A stretch of DNA of 64,000 bases from Metarhizium brunneum (lineage: Eukaryota > Ascomycota > Sordariomycetes > Hypocreales > Clavicipitaceae), in assembly GCF_013426205.1 (NCBI RefSeq), contig NC_089422.1, positions 1,364,001-1,428,000 of the forward strand. Reading direction: 5' to 3'. Position numbers and translations under genes: made by a program. The notes beneath the pieces are model-generated. The model saw nothing but the letters and a program-made list of their open reading frames with translations, did no database searches and was not told where the DNA came from. The first letter of the stretch is position 1. Each line of letters begins with the position of its first letter. Below are positions 54,375 to 64,000 of this stretch, in pieces.

Positions 54375-54750
54375 GCTGCAATACTGCAATACAGCCGAAT
54401 GAGATATCTTTAGGTGTATCGGCGTTTTGGGTGATCTGGTACCTGCTTTTGCATTTTTAAGGAAAACTCTTGTCTCGAGGAGTGGTAGACTAGGAAACAG
54501 GGAATATTGACACCGGAATTGCATTTGTAAGACCTAACTCTTTACAAAATAATTAATTTGCTCGATCTGGGGCATCGCGAAGCAAGCACATCTAGCGTGT
54601 AGGCGTTTGCGACAAAGTCCTGATGAATGCATATTCACTTCTTAAACTGTCTGCGTAATTTCCCTCAGTTGCTGCGTTGGTGAGATCGGTCGTATTGTTG
54701 ACACGGAGTTTGATGTCCACATGGCATTATATCTCGCCCACTCTCACAGC
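54375..54750. other. Convergent 3' region (RPB11 / LSM5)
   Basis: 376 bp between two convergent small genes. It presumably holds both 3' UTRs. No other feature was seen. Confidence 0.4.
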
Positions 54751-55298
54751 TCAAGCCGGCCCCTCACCTCCGGGAATCAACTGCACAGATGTTAGCATAT
54801 GGGCGGGCACATATCCAAGTTGTCGCTAATAGTCCACCATACCATGCAGATATTATTGCCATTGAGCAGAATCTTGGGCAGTTTGGTGTGCGTTCCAGAG
54901 TAGTCGCTAGAGACGACTTGTCAGTAAACCTTGGGGTGCAATGAGAGCCAACACATAGACCTACAATTCCGTCACATCCTCCAAAACCATGTCTATACCA
55001 TAATTTCAGCATGAGCCCGATGCAATGTACGACGTAAAATTACTTACTGACATAATCGTCGAATCCGACGAGCGTACCGCTAAATTCTAGCTCTGAGTTA
55101 GCCTCTTCACCCGTGTTAAAGTTCGCGGACTTGAAGCTAGAGGATCAATAAATGGCAAATACCCTTTTCTCCTTTCATGACAACCCATATCCTTGAACCA
55201 ACGCACTTGTCAATGAGTTCTACTCGACTGTCAGCAGGCAATATGAGATTCTGAGAGGGCCACGACGCCTCACCGAGGGGCAGCAACTGGGACGCCAT
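54751..55298 (-). CDS. LSM5: U6 snRNA-associated Sm-like protein LSm5
   Basis: This is a component of the LSm2-8 (U6 snRNP, nuclear) and LSm1-7 (mRNA decay, cytoplasmic) rings. Six exons on the minus strand: 55298-55274, 55219-55163, 55086-55048, 54992-54965, 54906-54843 and 54780-54751. They sum to 243 nt (80 residues) with every junction in frame. The spliced product carries the Sm1 motif (KCVGSRIWVVMK, EFSGTLVGFDDYVN, MVLEDV) and the Sm2 motif ILLNGNNICMLIPGGEG, whose NGNNIC is diagnostic for LSm5. Exons are only 25-64 nt, so automatic gene calls based on ORF length would miss it entirely. Confidence 0.93.
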
Positions 55299-55680
55299 GG
55301 TGGATGTTTACGGATAGCGAGCCAGCGTATCCGTACTCGAAAGATTGTATTACGGCAATAGAGAAAAGAAGAAAGGCCTCCTTTGGAGTCTGTTGGCGCT
55401 CTTGTTGGATATTTCACCGGAGCAAGGATTGTAGAATCGTAGTGACCAGGGCGCTCAAATCACATTAAGCCCCGACATGGATTGTCTCCACGTGCGTGGT
55501 TCAGCAATGGGAATGTTGACTTACATAAGCAGCACACACCAAGACTAGTCGCGCCTTCCTGCATTAAGCGACGTGGGTACCTACAAGGCTACAACCGTGA
55601 AGCCAATCCCAACCTCTTGAGGTCCTCGATCAACTGTTCTCATGGCTGCCTGCTTAACCACAGCCCGCTTACGCTAGGCC
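55299..55680. promoter_or_regulatory. Divergent promoter, LSM5 / exonuclease
   Basis: About 380 bp between two head-to-head genes. No other feature was seen. Confidence 0.4.
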
Positions 55681-57600
55681 ATGGTAATTGGCCGCCGTCG
55701 TCATGCAGTCTTGCAACTTCACGTTGCATATTCCCGGCCATTCATGACATACTTGAACACGGCCGGTCTGCAGGCTGTTGGTAGGGCCAAATCACTTAGA
55801 CCTGCCGGCCGCTGTGTACAAAGGGGACGTCGTCACCACGAAAGACCTGCAATCATTGGCATTATACTTTCTTTTTCATCCTCAGCAGGGCTGATAGGAA
55901 CAATGGCTCGGCCATTGCGTGTGGCTGGGGAGAAGAAGCTATGGTGTCCCAAGTTGGGTATTCGATTCTCTCCGTCATCAAACTCTGTTCCGTTGTACCC
56001 TCCGCTGGATATGTCTCGTTTCGTGCAGACGGCGAGTGAGGACAATGATATCAGAAATAATTTCACAAACGAACCGTTTGGCTATTGTGCCAATGCTGTA
56101 ATGGAACAAGACTTGGCTACTCTTGCAACAACACGCCATGATGCCATCCCTCAACCGAGTAAAAATTCAACGTCGACGAATCCCCAAATACCACTTCAAC
56201 GTCCTACCACCACCATTAATCAAGAAAGTGAGAATTCACAAGGCAAAGAAGTCTCCAAACCCAATCCAGAAGGCGACCCGGAAATCGTTGAACCCCCGTT
56301 AACACCACTAAGCTTCAACATCTCCCCGTCCCTCTTCTACGCAGCCCGCGCCGCCAAAGCAGGCTCCTCTGAATCATTCTGGTCACACACAATGTATCAG
56401 CGGACTAGCGATCAAGGGGCCGTTGAAAAAGTAAAAGTTCACTACTGCACGAGCAAACATACCACGGAACAAGTCTGCAGGAAGCACTTCCTCGGAGAGG
56501 CGGTCCTCGGCTTCGACCTCGAGTGGTTCCCCTACGCATCCCGCAGCTCCGGAACGCGAGAAAACATCTCTCTTATCCAAATCGCGAGCCCGGGCCGTAT
56601 CGGCCTTTTCCACGTGGCCATGTTTGCCAAGGGTGAAGATGACCTTGTCGCCCCTGCCCTACGCACAATCATGGAGGATCCCAATGTGAGCAAAGTCGGC
56701 GTCCACATCCAAGGTGACTGCACCCGGATGAAGAACTACCTCGGCGTCCAGGTCCAGGGTGTTTTTGAACTCAGCCATCTGTACAAACAGGTCAAGTACA
56801 CAGCGGCTAAGACGCCCAAGCTCATCAACAAGGTGGCAGTAGCTCTGTCAACGCAGGTACATGACATTTTGAAGTTGCCGCTATTTAAAGGCGACGTCGT
56901 CCGGTCGAGTAACTGGATGAAGCGGTTGGATTACAAGCAAATTTTATGTAAGAAATTTGGTGCACACCCCACTCAGCCTCCAAAAGTAAAATGCTAATGA
57001 GCCACAGATGCGGCATCCGACGCCTATGCCGGTATACAGTTATACCATGTCCTCGACTCAAAACGCAAAAGACTAAATCCGTGTCCCCCAAGGCCTCACC
57101 ACGCCGAACTAGGTCTCCCGATCCCAGTTGTGGAGTCGGAATCAAAGCCAGAAGAGGAAGCAGGACATCTATCTGACGGCTCCTTTAGCTCCTTCGGTTC
57201 GGAACTCGAAGCCGAGCTGCTAGCCTTGCCGCTAATCCCAGCCAAACCTCCAGTACGCGATGCTCGTATCCTCATAGCCGAGAAAAAAGCAGCCGAGTAC
57301 CGCAAATCCAAGACTTCGGGCGTCTCGGCGCCGCCGACTTCCCTAAGAGCATACTTTGTCTGGCACAGCAACTTGGACCTCAATCCCGAAGCCGTTGCTC
57401 AACTCCTGAGAGATCCGCCACTGAAAACAAACACTGTTGTGTCGTATATTCTCGAGGCCATTGTCAGTGAAAAGATGACCTATGATAAGGGGAGATTGAA
57501 ATCCGAGGTATTACCCTTGTTGGATCAGCGTGCTATGAAAGTGGGCAGTAGGTATGGGGCCTTGGTGAGAAGTTGTGAGAGGACTGATGAAGAAACGTGA
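55681..57600 (+). CDS. DnaQ-like 3'-5' exonuclease domain protein (WRN/RNase D type)
   Basis: A probable nuclease, RNA or DNA, of the DEDDy group. Exons are 55681-56947 and 57008-57600 (619 residues from the first ATG; a later ATG at 55903 is also plausible). The exonuclease fold carries Exo I FDLEW, Exo II VGVHIQGDCTRMKNYL and Exo III YAASDAYAGIQLY; the intron lies right before Exo III. All four acidic residues and the Tyr are present. The C-terminal region (RAYFVWHSNLDLNPEAVAQLL...VVSYILEAI) looks like a helical nucleic-acid-binding or oligomerisation domain, common in fungal homologues. The first 200 residues are low complexity. Physiological substrate unknown. Confidence 0.85.
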
Positions 57601-57743
57601 CGAACTTGACTTGGCGCATAATCGTAGATACGGCTGTACCATTTTGCATATGAGATACGTTCAACTCCAAGCACAAGAATGAATTGATTTGGAAATAAAT
57701 GCATACCCCTACGAGATGAATTGTCTACTTGTCATGCGCAAAT

Positions 57744-59217
57744 CTATGAAGCCAAAAGCCCTCTACCCCTATTAATTTGCACCTTTTTATCCTCTCCTGC
57801 ACTTACGATGCCCCAAGACTTGTCCCACGCGACGCTCAACACCTTGGCACCATCACCAGCCGGCGGCAACTTTTTGCCGCTTAACCACTCCCTGGAAATG
57901 GTGTACACTGGCTCGCTGACGCTGCCGGACCCCTCTTCAGACGTGGCGGGCCGTACACTCCGGAGATCCCAGACGCGACAGGTGCTGTCGTGTGAACCGG
58001 ATACCAAAGAGTACTCGTTATCAGGAGAAGGTGACAAGGATACAACCATGTTGATGTGGCCGCGGAGAGTCATGGCTGCAGTGGCGGTAGCTGCCTCTCG
58101 GGGGTCCAGGAGGGTGATGTGTCGCGCCGAAGAGCCTGCGGCGACGAGCGAATTTCCTGGTAATGCTGCCGCACACATGATTGGATGGAGGGTTGTCAAT
58201 CTTGAAACCTCCTTCTGTGTAGTCAAGTCGATTGTCTTGACGGTGTGGTCCTGAGACGCAGAGTACGCAACAGTTGAGTCGTGTGGGTGGAAAATGGCGG
58301 CAGTGACTTGGTCATCGTGCATGGGCATCATGGCCAAGGGCCCACGCTGAGCAGTATTACTGGCGGCGGATAACTTGGCACGCTTAGCGGAATGGGACGA
58401 GGGCAGGCTTTCAGCATCAGCTTGGGGAGCAGCTTTTTTGGACGAGGTCCATAGGCCGACACGCCCGTCTGAGGAGGCAGTGAGGATTCGTTTCGTAGCG
58501 CAGTTGACGTCGATGGCGTTGATGTTCTTCTCATGGCCCCATAGTTCCATATTGTGTTTCAACGAGCCCGAGAAGTTGTCTTCTGACTCAGAGTAGTCCC
58601 AGATGACGACTTTTCTGTCAAGGCCTGCCGATGCAAGCTTTGAAGGAGATAGCCACCTCACGGCATTGACTCTTGACGTGTGCCCACCTGCTCTACCGGC
58701 ACTAGATGTCGCAATCGCCTCGCCGGACGGATTCCATACTCTTACTAGGCCATCGTACGAGGCACTGGCAATTCTGTCATTGACAACGCCGTCGATACCC
58801 TTGCTAGCAGGGGCTGTTGCTGATAAGACATCAACGTCGCCGACCCAGTCGTCGTGCTGGAAACTAGCTTGATACACGGGCGGGATCAAGCTGCGAACGT
58901 ACTGGAGAGTGAGAGTCGTCTCTGATGAGAGGCCATTCGATTTAAGGTAGTCTTCGATAGAGGTGCGTAGAAATGTGCCGTTGGCAAGGAAGTCGAGCGG
59001 GATTGGAGACGATGTGTCCAGCATGGACTCGGAATTGAGGATCCGAGAGAGGCCATATCGCTTAACGTCTGCAATACGTAAGCATGACAGTTGTTATGGA
59101 AGAGAGGCAATAAAGCGAACCTGCTGGGACAAGCAATTGTCTCTTGGACTCTGGGAGCTGCAAGTCCTGCTCATCGGTGGTGAAGATGACTTTCACCTGG
59201 GTCGGTGAGGAGTCCAT
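57744..59217 (-). CDS. YTM1: Ribosome biogenesis protein Ytm1 (WD40)
   Basis: This nucleolar WD-repeat protein forms the Nop7-Erb1-Ytm1 (PeBoW) complex needed for 27S pre-rRNA processing and 60S maturation; it is removed by Rea1. Exons on the minus strand are 59217-59121 and 59068-57744 (473 residues). Exon 1 supplies most of the NLE-type ubiquitin-like domain (QVKVIFTTDEQDLQLPE), which binds the Rea1 MIDAS; exon 2 continues DVKRYGLSRILN. Seven WD blades follow with motifs such as LVRVWNP, KVVIWDY, RVGLWTS, STCRVWDLR. The two neighbours converge (exonuclease) and diverge (glycogen synthase). Confidence 0.93.
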
Positions 59218-61425
59218 CTTGGCGACAAGTGCTCCTTGGCAAACTGTAATGACAGTAAGCAAAATTCCTTGGCTAGCGAAGTCACTGGCCAAAGTTTGAG
59301 GGGTGTGGTAATTTACCTTCTCAATGGTATGGTGAAAATGCTGCGATGGTGTTCCACACAATCTCGACTGACAAAGACCGGCACATTCAAAAAAATTTGG
59401 GAATCAGAGCCAGCCTTGCAGTTTTCGAGACCCACAGCGGGGAGAGACGCTGGATAATTTGACCAATCAGGTGTGGATAATGGCGAGGCTGCGAATAGTA
59501 ATGAAAGCGGGAATTGAATCAGAACTGACTTTTTTCATTTTTCTCTTTCCAATATGGCATTTGAGTCGGAATCTAACTCAGAATACGGAAGATTCTCTTC
59601 TGGATTTTTTTCAATTGGCACTTCAAGTTGAGCTGCAGCGATCACTTAGTTCCATCTTGGTACTGCAGAAGTTCAAGCAGGGACCTCAACCAACTTCACA
59701 CCTCCAAACTAGTACTCCGTACTAGGCTGGCTGGTCACCGTGGACAAGGGGTGGCATCATTTCTTGGATGTTGGCGGGCTAATCATACCGAGGGACGTTA
59801 AACTTTGTCCTTTAAAACGAGAGAGCGACTTTCCGTTTGGGGCTCACTTCCCTGAAGTGCACCGTCGTTGACCCCGTTGACGATACGTACATACATCGAT
59901 ACTCCCATGCTTCGTCCAGCCCTTCCCCGCAATGTTTCGTCATGGGCGCCATTCCACCATGCACCTTGCAGATGTGCAAAGCCAACCAGGCTGCCGTCCG
60001 CCCCTCCATAATTCTCCAGGTGCTGCTCTTTGACGAGGCCAACAAGAAACGCACTTGAGATGTGGTGCACAATGACCTCGAGCTGGTCACCTGCGGCAAC
60101 CCAGCCTCCTCACTTGCCGTTGCCCGATAGCGCTGTTGTTGGTGTTGTTGCTCGCGTCGTCTGAGGGGGTAAATTGCCATACTCGCTATTTGAAGTCAAT
60201 AGTCGCGGCGGTACTGCGGACTGGACCTTACAATGCTGGGGTCTCTGTCATGTGCTAAAACAGCCACCACAAACCATGTGCTGTGAACCTTGAACAATGA
60301 ATGAAACGAGGCCACGAGGACGGGCGGTGCACACCCGGGGTTAGGGTTAGGGTCTTGAGATGACCGGATGATACGGAGTATCGGCTCAGCATCCGACGTC
60401 AGACTCGACAATGTCTGGTTCGCGCAATTCTGCAGCATTGCGTCCAAGGATGCCAACCTCTGCTTTGTAGCGATTTCCTCACTGGGGAGCCTGCGCCGGC
60501 AGTCATTACGTAGTATTACAAACAATTACTCCCACGCAAGCAGTTGATGACAGTCAGACGTCATGTGCCAGATTTTCAGTCCCTGTTCCCTGCAACCCAA
60601 CATCTCACGACTGGCAGGGTTGTTGCACCACCAAAACCACGCCTGCCACAGCGGCATCGGCCCACAAGAGCACCACAGCAACGAGTGGATGCTAATGGTC
60701 AGGTTCTCGGCCCAGAGCCAACCCCAGACCCACTGGCAATGCTTCGTGGGGAGACTGGAATACCTCGAATGTTGCGTCTGGAGCGAACACTCCAAGGTAT
60801 CGATCAATTGATTGATCAATTGATGGACAGCTGGGGGCGAACTAGTGCTCAAGCGCGCAACTCGGGGGCGGTTGGCGAGCGGCTTGCCACCGAAACGGCA
60901 TGAGAGGCAAACATGGAAGAGGCGGCTATTGGGCACTCTCTTGAGCATCGTGCATCAACACATCGCATCCTCACTCGAGCGGTCGTGCCTCCGCCCTGCC
61001 TCCGCCTTGGCTCGCCCCCTCATCCCCCTCGTCTATCCCTGCAGCTCGCATCCGTGATTTCAACTTCTCATCTGTGCCATTTCTCGCTCGTCGTGCTTGT
61101 ATGCTGCCGACGAGCTGGGCCGCTGTTCCCTGTCGTTGCTAGTTCCCTGCCACCTCGTCTCTGGTCCCGCCAGCTCTGGCGCTATCTCGCCGCTTTCGAT
61201 CGCTCTCCCCGACAAGCGTAAAACACCTCTGCCAGCTCGAAATTTTCATCGCTACACGTCCGCAGCACCTCAATCGGCCGCAGCAGGTGCTCCTACAGCT
61301 TCATATCGCCCGTCTGCAGCTGTTTGGAGCCTGTTGTTCCCTCAAATTGCTCCAACAGAGTCATCGCAAGCTGCTGCTGTTGTCGCATCCGACGTCCCCG
61401 CTCTCCATCCTCTTTCCTCTTTGCA
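59218..61425. promoter_or_regulatory. 2.2-kb divergent region YTM1 / glycogen synthase
   Basis: It holds the YTM1 promoter and a long GSY1 promoter and leader. Landmarks: TACTCCGTA at 59713-59721 and 60372-60380; GGGTTAGGGTTAGGG at about 60339-60353 (telomere-like); two tandem GATCAATTGAT palindromes at 60802-60824; and a C/T-rich leader from about 60960 to 61425, common before highly expressed fungal genes. Several ORFs over 100 codons overlap here but look spurious. Confidence 0.5.
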
Positions 61426-63826
61426 ATGGCTGACGGCGAGCCTGTTCGAGATGTCAAGAACCACCTCCTCTTCGAGATTGCTACCGAGGTAGCCCATAGA
61501 GGTGCGGCGACCAACCCTACCGCTTCTCTGTCCTTTCTTCTGCTGACTTGGCTCACCTGTAGTGGGTGGCATCTACTCCGTCATCAAGTCCAAGGCGCCC
61601 GTGACCACCGCCGAATATGGAGATCGATATACGCTCATTGGACCGCTCAATCACACCTCTGTACGTATCTGAAGTCTGTTCCTCAGCCACTGCCTCTTTC
61701 TAACACATCCTAGGCGGCCGTCGAGGTCGAAGAAATGGAGCCGACCAACCCAGAGATTGCCAAGACCATGCAGGCCATGAAGGACCGAGGCATCGGCATG
61801 TTGTACGGCCGATGGCTTATCGAAGGGGCTCCTAGAGTCTTGCTGATTGACACCAAAACTGCCTATGGATACATGAACGAGTGGAAGACGGATCTGTGGA
61901 ATATTGCAAGCATTCCCTCCCCGGCTAGTGACGACGAGACCAACGAAGCCATTGTGTTTGGGTACTTGGTGGCATGGTTCCTGGGAGAGGTGAGTGTAGC
62001 TAGAGAGCTCTGCGATTTGCCAATGACAACTTCAATTGACAAGGCTAATGCTCGGAATCTGCAGTTTGTCTGCCACGAAAAGAAGCGAGCCGTCATTGCT
62101 CACTTCCACGAATGGCTCGCCGGTGTTGCCCTGCCTCTGACCAAGAAGCGTCGCATTGACGTCACCACCATCTTCACGACGCATGCCACTCTCCTCGGAC
62201 GATATCTTTGCGCCGGCTCTGTCGACTTTTATAACAACTTGCAGCACTTCGACGTCGACGCCGAAGCCGGCAAGCGGGGCATCTACCATCGATACTGTAT
62301 CGAGCGCGCAGCCACACACTCTTGCGACGTATTTACGACCGTGTCTCACATTACAGCATTCGAGTCTGAGCATCTGTTGAAGCGAAAGCCCGATGGTGTC
62401 CTGCCCAACGGGCTCAACGTAACCAAATTTTCCGCCGTCCATGAGTTCCAGAACTTGCACCAGCAGTCCAAGGAGAAGATTCACGACTTTGTTCGCGGTC
62501 ACTTCTATGGCCACTACGACTTTGACCCGGACAATACCTTGTACGTCTTCACTGCTGGTCGTTATGAGTTCCGAAACAAGGGTGTCGACATGTTCATCGA
62601 GTCTCTGGCTCGGTTGAACCATCGCCTGAAGAATGCCGGCAGCAAGATGACGGTTGTGGCCTTCATCATTATGCCGGCGCAAACGACGTCGCTCACCGTC
62701 GAAGCGCTCAAGGGCCAGGCAGTCATCAAGTCGCTGCGGGACACCACGACCATGATTGAGCAGAGCATCGGACGGAGGATATTCGAGCGGTCCCTCAAGT
62801 GGCATGAGGGAGACTCAATGCCCGACGAGAAGGAGCTCATTTCTGGCCAGGACCGCGTCTTGCTGCGACGTCGGCTGTTCGCCATGAAGAGAAGCGGCCT
62901 GCCGCCCATTGTCACTCACAACATGGTCAATGACCAGGAGGACCCAGTACTGAACCAGATTCGACGTGTCCAGCTCTTCAACCATCCCTCAGATCGCGTC
63001 AAGGTGGTGTTCCACCCCGAGTTCCTGAACTCTGCCAACCCCGTGTTGCCACTGGACTATGACGACTTTGTGCGAGGCTGCCACTTGGGCATTTTTGCTT
63101 CATACTACGAGCCGTGGGGTTACACGCCAGCCGAGTGCACCGTCATGGGTGTTCCCAGCATCACGACCAACTTGTCAGGCTTCGGCTGCTACATGGAGGA
63201 GCTGATTGAGAACTCGAGCGACTACGGCATCTACATTGTCGATCGGCGGACAAAGGGTGTCGACGATTCGGTCAACCAGCTGACGTCGTACATGTACGAG
63301 TTTTGCGGCAAGAGTCGTCGTCAGCGCATCAACCAACGAAACCGCACCGAGCGCCTTAGCGACCTGCTCGACTGGAAGCGGATGGGCATGGAGTATGTCA
63401 AGGCTCGTCAGCTGGCATTGCGCAGGGCATACCCCAACTCGTTTGCCGGCGATGAGGAGCCCGAGGACTTTATTCCGGGCGTCGAGCAGAAGATTTCTCG
63501 GCCATTCTCGGTGCCCGGCTCACCGAGGGACAAGAGCGGAATGATGACGCCAGGAGACTTTGCCAGTCTGCAGGAAGGTCGCGAGGGTCTAAGTACCGAG
63601 GACTATGTCGCGTGGAAGTTGCCGTAAGTCGAGCCCGCCCGGTGTAACTGAATTCAGGTCGATTTCAATTTCAAAGAGGAATGTGAATAAAGAAGAAGTA
63701 AAAACTGACACGAGTTGTGATAGTGCTGAGGAGGACCCTGAGGAGTACCCCTTCCCTCTGACCCTGCATACCAAGCAGCCCGGTGGTGAGAGTCCCTTGC
63801 CACCAGCTGCCCTGAACGGAAACTAG
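61426..63826 (+). CDS. GSY1: Glycogen [starch] synthase (UDP-glucose dependent, GT3)
   Basis: This cytosolic enzyme elongates glycogen from UDP-glucose on glycogenin primers. Exons are 61426-61501, 61563-61660, 61714-61989, 62065-63623 and 63724-63826, all in frame (703 residues, as in yeast Gsy). Motifs: [21 protein letters not shown] at the start (GGIYSV nucleotide loop), [45 protein letters not shown], and the GT3 catalytic block [15 protein letters not shown] followed by [13 protein letters not shown]. The Arg cluster [15 protein letters not shown] is the glucose-6-phosphate site. The C-terminal tail ([15 protein letters not shown]) holds Ser-Pro sites like those phosphorylated to inactivate the enzyme, so allosteric and phosphorylation control are expected. 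A last intron splits off 34 C-terminal residues. Confidence 0.96.
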
Positions 63827-64000
63827 GCCAAGTACGCATCGCGAGCGACATGTAAAACTGTGTTTGACTGTTGATTTGAGTTCTTCCTCTGATGCATTGC
63901 CAACTGTTTCTCCATGCGCGAGTCGTTCCAGGAACACCATCATACGGGATGCTTACACGGAAAGGGATGCGGGTGCAGATGCGGATGTGGTATCCTTGTG
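63827..64000. other. 3' flank of glycogen synthase
   Basis: Presumed 3' UTR. No further gene is visible before the window ends. Confidence 0.4.

Noticed and set aside
62032..62805. 257-codon minus-strand ORF inside glycogen synthase
   Set aside because: Shadow of a highly conserved exon; no domain.
1..64000. tRNA, rRNA or CRISPR arrays
   Set aside because: No cloverleaf with a GGTTCGA-type T-loop, no rRNA-like block and no regularly spaced identical repeats were seen; CRISPR is not expected in a fungus.

Overview
The window is a piece of a filamentous ascomycete chromosome. Short GT-AG introns (about 50-120 nt), conserved nuclear housekeeping genes, a Htf1/Hox2-type homeobox gene and a Ty3/Gypsy chromovirus full of transition-type stop codons (the mark of repeat-induced point mutation, RIP) point to a sordariomycete, most likely Hypocreales. 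The genus is not provable from sequence alone. Exon boundaries below were placed by hand from GT-AG sites, frame continuity and family similarity; no search was run.

Layout. (1) 1-18 kb is GC-balanced and gene-bearing: the 3' part of a fungal-specific transcription factor, MED19, a Rieske protein, then a LaeA-type methyltransferase divergent from a cytochrome P450, a full-size PDR-type ABC transporter and a crotonase. The methyltransferase, P450 and transporter look like a small tailoring, detoxification and export group with no backbone synthase in view. (2) 18.4-39.4 kb is an accessory, AT-rich, repeat-rich compartment. It holds a homeobox gene at its edge, solo LTRs, a complete 7.86 kb RIP-mutated LTR retrotransposon (24424-32278, TSD TTGCT), foldback elements, a 970-bp inverted-repeat element, short dispersed repeats and one decayed gene. 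(3) 39.9-64 kb is a dense housekeeping block: 3-hydroxyacyl-CoA dehydrogenase, TOF1, BOR1, a mitochondrial m-AAA protease, MTQ1, RPB11, LSM5, a DnaQ-type exonuclease, YTM1 and glycogen synthase. Several are divergent pairs sharing promoters.

The most interesting structure is in the retrotransposon. It keeps a probable self-priming site (primer-binding site complementary to the predicted RNA 5' end), a textbook A_AAA_AAC -1 frameshift site joining gag to pol, and a convergent antisense gene between pol and the 3' LTR that encodes a Cys-cluster plus coiled-coil protein. Separately, the 9-mer TACTCCGTA (either strand) occurs eight times by eye, always outside coding exons, against about 0.5 expected by chance.
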